The notes under the pieces: model-generated
What the model was told of the DNA's origin: nothing
Databases searched by the model: none
Seen by the model: only the letters and a program-made list of their open reading frames with translations
Shown: positions 26,045-34,200 of the stretch, one piece after another
Numbering within the stretch: position 1 is the stretch's first letter
How the letters are laid out: every line of letters begins with the position of its first letter
Origin: an uncultured Oscillospiraceae bacterium
GTDB taxonomy: Bacteria; Bacillota; Clostridia; Oscillospirales; Acutalibacteraceae
DNA length: 57,528 nt
Direction of reading: 5' to 3'
Assembly (NCBI GenBank): GCA_900545655.1
Contig: UQZY01000008.1
Coordinates: 1 to 57,528, forward strand
Translations under genes and position numbers: made by a program

Positions 26045-27751
26045 ATGGCAAAAAGTTATGTAATCCTTAAGGATGCTCCTGTTATGGACTATTCAAAGGA
26101 TTTCGTTGCACTTCCTGAAAATTACGGAACCTACGACTACTTTCATAGAGCAGATGTAACGGCAATCCGCGAAACAGTGTTTGCAGCGCTCAATGATCTC
26201 AACGAAAGAACAAGCTTTGCGGCTGAGATGGCAAAATACGAAAAGGTTATTATAAAGCCGAACCTTGTAAATGTTTTCCATAACTCCGGCTTCTACGACA
26301 AGGACGGAAAAACAGATTTTCCCGAGACAACCGACCCCCGTGTTTTTGAGGCAGTTGTCGCATGGGTAAAGGACTACAACCCGAATATCATCATTGCGGA
26401 GTCCTCGGGAAAGCCTTTCCCTGCCGCAGCTTCCTTCAAGATTACTCACTACGACCGAATCGCAAAGCAGTACAACACAGAGCTTGTCCCACTCGAGAGA
26501 AGACCCGTTGTACGCTATATGTGTCCGAAGGCTGAGGTGCAGAAGGAAATCCTTATTCCGGATACCTTTGATGATATCGTAAAGGGAAAAGCCTTCTATA
26601 TATCCGTTCCGAAAATGAAGACAAACATCTACACCGGCGTTACCCTCGGCTTCAAAAATGCCATGGGTACTATCCCGTATTTCCTTCGTGAGCGCAACCA
26701 CACTCACGACATAAATAAAAAGCTTGCGGATATGCTCTATCTTTTCAAGCCGAACCTTACGGTAATTGACGGTATCATCGGCGGTGAAGGAAATACTCCC
26801 GCTCCCGTAGATCCTGTTGACGTACACATGATAGTCGCTTCAAACCAGTCGGTTGAAGCCGACCGTATCACGACATACATGATGGGCTTTGACCCGTCAA
26901 AGAACAAGCTTATCAGGGAAGCCGACAAGCGCGGCTTCGGCGACAAGGATGTTGAAATCATCGGAAACGTACGTGTCACTCCTTTCAGACCCGCATGTCC
27001 TTCGATTATGCGCGGAGAAATTCACGAAAAATTCCCCGGCATCGTAGCTCTTGCAGGTCACACTCTCCCCGACGCTCCGAAAATCACAGACAAGGATGCT
27101 GTTACTTCGGACATGGCCTTCGAGCTTGAGCAGGCATGTGTAGGCGGTTGCCTTTCTTCAATCGGGATGGGATTTGCGTCCGCGCTCTACGGCCCGGCAA
27201 AGCCCCACAATCCCGACCTCTTTGTCATTGAGGGACCCGGCATTCAACTCGACGGTAAGCGCTACTGGTTTGACAGAGAAGGAAAGCCGTACACCAAGGA
27301 TGATATCTTAAACGGCGGAAAGAAAATCATGGTTATGGGTAAGTGCTGCGGAGAGGAAATGCTCGCTATTGCCGATTACCCCATAAGGGGCTGCTGTGAC
27401 CCCGCAGAGTGCCTCAACGCTACACAAAACGCACTCGGCGTAGTAAACCCGCAGCTTCGTCCGTGGGGAAACACTTCTCTTATTCCTATTGCCGTTCCGA
27501 ATCTTTTGGGAACCATGGTTTACAGAACAAAGTGGATTCTGCAGGGAAAGGCTGTCGATGTTCCCCGCAGGCATGAGGACAAAATCTTCGAGCTGCCGCC
27601 TCTTTCGGAAGAGGACTCTCAAAAGGATTACATCTCATGGCCTATTCCCCCGCTTTCTTTCAGCCAGAAGCTCAGCGGCATAGCTGATATGCTCAACTTT
27701 GCAGGCTCACTCACGGGTATGCCCGGCGCTATCAAATACTACAAAAAATAA
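26045..27751 (+). CDS. DUF362 domain-containing protein
   Basis: A 568-residue protein of the DUF362 family. Recognisable segments are KVIIKPNLVN, IIIAESSGKPFPAA, the central FYISVPKMKTNIYTGVTLGFKNAMGTIP, and TVIDGIIGGEGNTPAP. Many DUF362 proteins carry ferredoxin-type Cys clusters; here a full CxxCxxCxxxC is not seen, although Cys-rich spots occur (GKCCGEEM, IRGCCDPAEC). The exact function is unknown. AAGGAGG precedes the ATG, and it has its own strong promoter and terminator, so it is a single-gene unit. Confidence 0.82.
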   Translation: MAKSYVILKDAPVMDYSKDFVALPENYGTYDYFHRADVTAIRETVFAALNDLNERTSFAAEMAKYEKVIIKPNLVNVFHNSGFYDKDGKTDFPETTDPRVFEAVVAWVKDYNPNIIIAESSGKPFPAAASFKITHYDRIAKQYNTELVPLERRPVVRYMCPKAEVQKEILIPDTFDDIVKGKAFYISVPKMKTNIYTGVTLGFKNAMGTIPYFLRERNHTHDINKKLADMLYLFKPNLTVIDGIIGGEGNTPAPVDPVDVHMIVASNQSVEADRITTYMMGFDPSKNKLIREADKRGFGDKDVEIIGNVRVTPFRPACPSIMRGEIHEKFPGIVALAGHTLPDAPKITDKDAVTSDMAFELEQACVGGCLSSIGMGFASALYGPAKPHNPDLFVIEGPGIQLDGKRYWFDREGKPYTKDDILNGGKKIMVMGKCCGEEMLAIADYPIRGCCDPAECLNATQNALGVVNPQLRPWGNTSLIPIAVPNLLGTMVYRTKWILQGKAVDVPRRHEDKIFELPPLSEEDSQKDYISWPIPPLSFSQKLSGIADMLNFAGSLTGMPGAIKYYKK

Positions 27752-27778
27752 TTAACCTGTCACGGCTACAGCTTATGG

Positions 27779-27827
27779 GAGCAATCTTTTCCGCAAATAC
27801 GGATGATTGCTCTCTTTTGTTTTGTTT
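27779..27827 (+). terminator. Terminator of the DUF362 gene
   Basis: Stem GAGCAATC / GATTGCTC (27779-27812) followed by TCTTTTGTTTTG. Confidence 0.8.
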
Positions 27828-27928
27828 TTCCTTTATCAATTTTTAACTTTTGCAAACCCTGTTTTGTCTTGTTTTATCACGTCGTATTGTGTAAAATAAT
27901 CTTACGAAAAAAATCAGAAAAATACGGA

Positions 27929-28780
27929 GTGATTAAAATTAATACACATATAAAAAAGGTTCTTTGCCTTTGTCTTTCGCTCATTCTCTGCACCCTTTTA
28001 TTTGCCTGCGGAAGAGATGATGACAGAGGCTCAAAGACTACATCCATACCAACCGTAACCATAACCTTCCCCGAAGGATACACAATTCTTCAGATTTCCG
28101 AAAAGCTTGAGAAAAACGGAGTGTGCTCCGCAGCGGATTTCACCGAGTTGTGTAAAACCGTCCCGGACGGCTACAACGCATTGCTCGGGGATGTTGACGC
28201 AGCAAACAGGATATTTGCCCTTGAGGGGTACATCTTTCCGGACACATATGAGTTCTACGTAAACGAGGGCGCCGAAAATGCTCTTGCAAGATTTCTCTCT
28301 AACACGCGAAGCAAAATTACGGTTAGTTATTTTGACAGAGCGAAGGAGCTCGGCATGTCCATGAGCGAGGTTTTCACACTCGCCTCAATCATTCAGAGTG
28401 AGTGTAGTGTTCCCGCAGAAATGCCGAAGGTTTCATCTGTTTTTCACAACAGACTTAAAAACCAAAGCAACGGATTTCCGTATCTCGGCAGCGACGTAAC
28501 CCGCCATTATATCGAGAAAAAAATGAAGGGGTATATTGAGGAAAACGGTCTGGATTATGATACATTGTTCGCCGCATACTGTACAAACGACACCTATCCC
28601 TTGAAAACCGGCGGACTTCCCACGGGCCCGATTTGCAACCCGGGTATTTCGGCGATAAACGCTGCCCTGTGGCCGGACGATGATGATTATTTATATTTCT
28701 TTACCGACAACGAGGGTGCCTTCCACTATCACAAAACATACAGCGAATTCAAAAAAGACTGGAACAGCATAAGTAAATAA
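27929..28780 (+). CDS. MltG/YceG-like endolytic transglycosylase lipoprotein
   Basis: MltG enzymes cut nascent glycan strands and so set their length. Homology runs from VTITFPEGYTILQISEKLEK (LysM-like subdomain) through ALEGYIFPDTYEF, the catalytic region TLASIIQSE (Glu kept), VFHNRLK, and LPTGPICNPGISAINAAL to LYFFTDNEGAFHYHKTYSEF. The N-terminus is a lipoprotein signal (LILCTLLFACG) instead of MltG's usual membrane helix. The start is unclear: GTG 27929 overlaps the only ribosome-site candidate (CGGAGTG), while ATT 27938 is correctly spaced from it. Confidence 0.82.
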   Translation: MIKINTHIKKVLCLCLSLILCTLLFACGRDDDRGSKTTSIPTVTITFPEGYTILQISEKLEKNGVCSAADFTELCKTVPDGYNALLGDVDAANRIFALEGYIFPDTYEFYVNEGAENALARFLSNTRSKITVSYFDRAKELGMSMSEVFTLASIIQSECSVPAEMPKVSSVFHNRLKNQSNGFPYLGSDVTRHYIEKKMKGYIEENGLDYDTLFAAYCTNDTYPLKTGGLPTGPICNPGISAINAALWPDDDDYLYFFTDNEGAFHYHKTYSEFKKDWNSISK

Positions 28781-28797
28781 GAGACGAGTGTTGACAT

Positions 28798-29556
28798 ATG
28801 AAAAAATTTATCTCATGGAACGTAAACGGCATACGTGCCTGCGAAAAGAAAGGCTTCAGGGAAAGTTTTGACGCTCTTGACGCAGATATCTTCTGTTTAC
28901 AGGAGACAAAGCTTCAGGAGGGTCAGATAAACCTCGACCTTGAGGGCTACCATCAGTACTGGAACTATGCGGAAAGGAAAGGGTACTCCGGCACCGCTGT
29001 CTTTACAAAGGAGCTTCCGCTGTCTGTCTCATACGGCTTCGGTTCACCCGAGCACGACAGTGAGGGACGTGCCATAACCCTCGAGTTTGACAAGTACTAC
29101 TTTATAACCGTATATGTTCCGAACTCCCAGGAAGAACTAAAACGTCTCTCCTTCCGCATGGACTGGGAAGACAGATTTCGTTCCTATATAGTAGCGCTTA
29201 ACAAGAAAAAGCCCGTCATATTCTGCGGAGACTTAAACGTTGCACACAATGAAATCGACCTTAAAAACCCAAAGCCGAATGTCGGAAAGGCAGGCTTCTC
29301 AAACGAGGAAAGAGAAAAATTCACAAAACTTCTCGGATCCGGCTTTACCGACACCTTCAGGTACAAGTATCCCGACCTTACCGGAGCCTATTCATGGTGG
29401 TCATACAGATTCAACGCAAGAGCCAACAATGCGGGGTGGCGCATTGACTACTTTGTGGTTTCAAACGACATACGTGAAAAAATACAGGATGCAAAGATTC
29501 ATACCGAGATTTTCGGTTCCGACCATTGCCCTGTTGAGCTCACCATAGATATCTGA
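28798..29556 (+). CDS. Exodeoxyribonuclease III (ExoA/Xth family AP endonuclease)
   Basis: Cleaves 5' of abasic sites in base-excision repair and has 3'-5' exonuclease activity. The 252-residue protein has all family motifs: ISWNVNGIRA, the metal Glu in FCLQETKLQ, YSGTAVFTK, GDLNVAH, LTGAYSWWSYRFNARANNAGWRIDYF, and the catalytic GSDHCPVEL. It begins 18 bases after the MltG-like gene, with a weak ribosome site. A terminator lies about 200 bases further on. Confidence 0.96.
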   Translation: MKKFISWNVNGIRACEKKGFRESFDALDADIFCLQETKLQEGQINLDLEGYHQYWNYAERKGYSGTAVFTKELPLSVSYGFGSPEHDSEGRAITLEFDKYYFITVYVPNSQEELKRLSFRMDWEDRFRSYIVALNKKKPVIFCGDLNVAHNEIDLKNPKPNVGKAGFSNEEREKFTKLLGSGFTDTFRYKYPDLTGAYSWWSYRFNARANNAGWRIDYFVVSNDIREKIQDAKIHTEIFGSDHCPVELTIDI

Positions 29557-29581
29557 GTTTTCAGGCTGTTTGTCAATTGTT

Positions 29582-29721
29582 GGAGTGCAAAAAACTTTGA
29601 TAAAAATTAAAGCAAGACATATGTAACATTCCTAAAATGTTTTTTAGCAATTACATTTTATCGGATTTTGTTATATATGTCCTACTTTTTTCTTTTTGTA
29701 AATTCTAGTTTTCTGCACCCC
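29582..29721. repeat. MITE-like element with 15-bp imperfect inverted ends
   Basis: GGAGTGCAAAAAACT (29582-29596) and, inverted, GGGGTGCAGAAAACT (29721-29707) match at 13 of 15 positions and bound about 140 bases of AT-rich sequence without an ORF. No target-site duplication is obvious, so the transposon origin is tentative. Confidence 0.35.
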
Positions 29722-29757
29722 GGCATTTATTTATTAAAACTGAACAGTAAATAGATA

Positions 29758-29797
29758 ACCCTCCGATTCATAGAAAACCGGAGGGTCTTGTTTTTTT
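29758..29797 (+). terminator. Rho-independent terminator at left border of the RHS island
   Basis: Stem ACCCTCCG / CGGAGGGT followed by CTTGTTTTTTT. It presumably terminates the exonuclease III transcript. A similar CCCTCCGA/TCGGAGGG hairpin closes the island at 38,121-38,144. Confidence 0.8.
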
Positions 29798-29867
29798 ATA
29801 AGGTTGGTAAAATATTACAAAAAATCTACATGTAAACAGTTATTATTAACAAACTTTAATAATATTA

Positions 29868-29945
29868 TTGATTTATGTCATAATTTGTCATATATTGAAA
29901 TTAATAATGACAACGTATTTAAGGAGGTAGTAATAAAAAAATTTA
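29868..29945 (+). promoter_or_regulatory. Candidate promoter of the RHS gene and orphan ribosome site
   Basis: TTGATT (29868-29873), 17 bases, TATATT (29891-29896). A consensus AAGGAGG (about 29920) lies downstream but no ATG/GTG/TTG follows at the right distance; an ATA opens six codons (KKFSK then stop). The real start (29979) has its own weaker AGGAGA. This looks like the remnant of another 5' end. Confidence 0.4.
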
Positions 29946-29978
29946 GCAAATAATTATCTGAAATTTAGGAGAGATAAA

Positions 29979-31265
29979 ATGAAGAAATATTTATTAATCA
30001 CATTTATATGTTTAGTTTATGCTGGTGGTACAAGCGATGAGTCTTCTATACGTAGTGAAGGATATCTATCATTGAATAATTCCTCTATAAGACATACCTT
30101 TGGATGTGGGGTAATGTTGATTGAAGATAATACTACTACCGAAAAAAATATTGTTATTACAAACAATGTTATAAGTGATACAAAAAATGGAATATATGCA
30201 GCTATAATTGGTAATGCCGATTTGGAGATAAAAAATAACCGTATACAGGGCTCTCAGGAGATTGGCGTACGTTTATTTATGGCGGGTTATGGTACGGTTC
30301 TTCCTGATGATAATCAAACAGCTATTCTTAACGATGGTGGGGATATTGAATTTTCAGGTAATATAATTGAAGATAGCGGAGTTGCATCAATTTACTACGG
30401 TAATCCATTCTTGCCGGCTTCTTTTGATAAAATAAAAAATAATAGTTGTAGTGAAAAAATTGCTTATCAACATTTGTTCTCCAATCATGATATGACTTTA
30501 CCTTCGGGTGAATATGTGATCGGTGTAATTGAAGTAAAAGCAAATACAACTTTGAAACTATTACCAGGCACAGTTATTGACTTGGTTGGATCCGCTGTTG
30601 TTCCTAGTACATCAACCCTTGAAGCTTATGGCGAACCTGATGATAAAATTGTAATAAATAGTAATTGGAATGTTGAACTTGGTGAGCAAGTTACAAACGA
30701 CAATGCAATTACAGTTGACGGCGGAACGCTCAAAATGAAGCATGTTCGCCTGAAAAATTTTGCTGTAGCGCTTGTGACAGTAAATAATGCAACGCTGAAT
30801 ATGGAATATTGTTCAATCGTAAATTCTGGGCACGGAATATACTTTGAGTCCAGCACAGGCTCGACTGTAAAAAGGTGTACATTTGATGATATTCATTTTT
30901 CTACGATAGGGTTCCCCGGAATATCCGGAATACTTGATTTGTCAGAAAACTATTGGGGAGCTGTTGATGGTCCCAAAATAGTTAATACATATACAAACTC
31001 TAATGGAACAAAGTCGGAACAAGTGCTTAAGGATACGGACGGATGTCTGATTGCAATTAATACAAATCAAGTTGCAGGGCTATCAATTGTTGATGGAGAA
31101 ATACGTGATAATAGTGGAAACAAAATAATATATGGTCCTTTCTGGAACGAGGATCCAACTTATAAACTTCACTTTGGGGAGAATGGGGTATATACACCAA
31201 TAGGCGCTTATTCACAACAATATGTTGATATGACAGTACATTGTCAAGGAAACAGATGCCGATAA
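29979..31265 (+). CDS. Beta-helix N-terminal part of an RHS/YD-repeat secreted protein (frameshifted)
   Basis: A 428-residue ORF with a short signal sequence (MKKYLLITFICLVYAGGTS) and then right-handed parallel beta-helix-type repeats (IVITNNVISDTKNGIYA, LEIKNNRIQGSQEIGVRL, GGTLKMKHVRLKNFAVALV, STGSTVKRCTFDDIHFSTIGF). The signal peptide lacks a clean cleavage region and leads abruptly into the middle of the helix, suggesting an N-terminal deletion. The last residues (HCQGNRCR) are in the wrong frame; one base less near 31,245 would fuse it to the YD-repeat ORF. Confidence 0.7.
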   Translation: MKKYLLITFICLVYAGGTSDESSIRSEGYLSLNNSSIRHTFGCGVMLIEDNTTTEKNIVITNNVISDTKNGIYAAIIGNADLEIKNNRIQGSQEIGVRLFMAGYGTVLPDDNQTAILNDGGDIEFSGNIIEDSGVASIYYGNPFLPASFDKIKNNSCSEKIAYQHLFSNHDMTLPSGEYVIGVIEVKANTTLKLLPGTVIDLVGSAVVPSTSTLEAYGEPDDKIVINSNWNVELGEQVTNDNAITVDGGTLKMKHVRLKNFAVALVTVNNATLNMEYCSIVNSGHGIYFESSTGSTVKRCTFDDIHFSTIGFPGISGILDLSENYWGAVDGPKIVNTYTNSNGTKSEQVLKDTDGCLIAINTNQVAGLSIVDGEIRDNSGNKIIYGPFWNEDPTYKLHFGENGVYTPIGAYSQQYVDMTVHCQGNRCR

Positions 31266-31269
31266 TAGT

Positions 31270-34200
31270 GTGACAGAATTGGTATATCCTGAAGACAATA
31301 TATTGGGTGAGCCTATATACATCAGGGAACGTACAGGATGTAAAAATGTTTACTTCAGAGATTCAAAGGGAAATATTATAAAAATAATCATGCCAGATGG
31401 AAGTAAACGTGAAATGACGTATGATTCCAATAATAATCTTTCATCTGAAAAGAATGAACTGGGTTATATGACATATTTCTTTTACGATTCAAATAATAAA
31501 TTGTTGAAAAAAGTAAACCCAATCGATGGAATAAAACCATATAAAAATGATGGTACAGATGACGATAGTCAATTTGCAATATATTCATATACTTATTTTG
31601 GTGAGAGTGACGGAACCAATCTTAAAGGACTGATAAAAAGTGAAACAGATCCGAATGGTGTGACTACTACTTATACGTATGATTCTCAAGGAAATATGCT
31701 GACAAAAACTTTTGCCGGTAAGACAACAACATATTTCTATGATGAATATAACTATCCAATAAAGAAGGTTTCTCCGGCAGGTCACATTACACAATATGAT
31801 TATGATTATAAAGGAAATCTTGTAAAGATAATTAATGAGAATAATTCAGTAACGCGGCGGGTTTTTGATGAAAACAGAAGACTTGTAAAAGAAATACAGC
31901 CGAATCTTTATGATGCTACAAAGGAAGGCGAAGATTATGCATATGCACCTGATGTTGGAACGAGATATACTTATGACACAAATGGAAATGTGTTGACAAA
32001 GAAAGATGCACTTGGAAATCTTACATCGTATACATATGATAAGTACAATAATCTCCTTACAGAAACAAAACCAAACGGAGCTATGTATATCTATGAATAT
32101 GATGCTCTCAACAGAATTATTTCGGAAAAATTCAAAGAGTCATCTTCATCGGAAGCGGTACCACTTAAGACTTATACGTATAGCATTATTGAAAGCAATG
32201 ATTATACAAAAACTACCACAAATACATATATAACTGATTCGTCATATATTTCTGAATCAATTATTTATGATAAATTGGATAGGGAAGTACAAAAAATTAA
32301 CGCTGATAACTCATCTTCATATACTTCGTATAATCAGGATGGAACTGTATCATGCGAAACTGACGAACGTGGCTCGAAGAAATATTACTCTTATGACAAG
32401 CTTGGAAGACTGATAGGAACTTGGGTACAAGTCTCGGGAGAAAAATATCAGTATTCAGGTAAGGAGTATGATAAGGGTGGCCGTGTCTTAAAGGAAAATC
32501 AGTGTGCTGAATTTGTTGATAAGTTTGTAGTACCTGAAAATGTAATTTCAACTACGTATTCATACAATGGAGATGGAAGTGTAAGCATGTCTGTCAATCC
32601 ACTTGGTGGGAAAACAGCATTTACTTATGATAATGATGGAAATCTGACAAAAAAGGAAGAGTTCTACTCTGAAACAAAGAAAAATGTTACAGAGTATGAA
32701 TACGATTATGCCGGAAAACCTTTGAAAATGATAATCCATACTGAAAAAGGTAATATTTATGGAAACCCATTTGATAGTGTAGATGATGTTTCTTTGACTA
32801 CTACTTATTTATATGATAAGAATGAAAACCTGATTTCAGTAAAATCTCCTCTTGGTACTACCGAATCGTATACGTATGATGCACTTAACAACCAATTGTC
32901 AATAACCAATAACTGTTTAAGCGTCGATGGTCAAAATATCACTGTAACAAGTTATAAAACATATGATGCAAACGGTAATGTATTGACAGAGAAAGACTAT
33001 AATGGAAATACTGTATCGTACGAATATGACAAAAAAGGACAACTAATAAGGACGATTGATGCATCTGGTGGAGTCGAAGCCTATTATTATGATAATGCAG
33101 GTAGAGAAACGGCAATCGTTTCTGCAAAAAATTATGACTCTACAAAATCTCTTTCACAAATGTCCCATACGGAATATCTTTATAATAGACGTGGAAAAGT
33201 GATTAAAACAATACAGTACTATCTTGATCCTGTAACGTCTTCGATGAAAAATTTTGTTGAGTCTACGATTGACTACGATGAAATAGGAAATGTGACAAAA
33301 GAATCAGACGCAAGTGGTTTTGGAACCGAGTACACGTATGATTATATTGGCAATGTTTTGACTAAACTTGACCAGGTATCCAAAAATGATGGTCTCGAAT
33401 ATTCAATGAAATACACATTTGATGCACTTGGAAGGAAATTGACTCAAAAAGATGCAGCCGGAACAATCACAGAATATAAATATGATAATGTAGGAAATAT
33501 ATTGTCTGAATCTGTAACAGCTCCTAATAGCAACTTTACAAATGATGTGGTTATTAACCACTATGACTTGCTGTCTAGATTGATAAAAGCTATCGATGCA
33601 TGTGGTAATGTAACAACATATCAGTATAATGAAGCAGGAAAACTAAGGAGAACTACACGTGTGGGAGATTCAACAGTAGGTGATTATGTTTCAACGACTC
33701 AATACAATGCAGATGGTGAAGTCGCATCTGTATGGGACTCTGTTGGCAAAAAGGTAGTTTATTCTTATGATTCTTTTGGAAGAAAAATTGGAGAGTCTGA
33801 ATCTAATACAAGTGGGCAAAATGCTATAACTAAAACCTATCGATATGATAAGAATGGAAATCTTGTTAAGTTTATTGATGGAAATAACAATGCTATAACA
33901 TACACGTATGATGCCAATGGAAACAGAACCTCTCAGACTTTAGCGGGTAAAACAAAAACATTCTCATATGACAAGAATGGAAATCAAGTTTCAGCATCTG
34001 ATTATCATGGAAACAGCACAATAAGTACATATGATCCACTGAATCGACTTGTTAGTAAAACTGATGCAATGGGAAATATTATTGAGGAAATTACATACAA
34101 CAATAATTCTCAGCAGATAACATCAAAAGATGCATTGGGAAATACAACAACGTATTCTTACGATCAAAATGGCAGATTAAAGACTGTACATGATCCGGAA

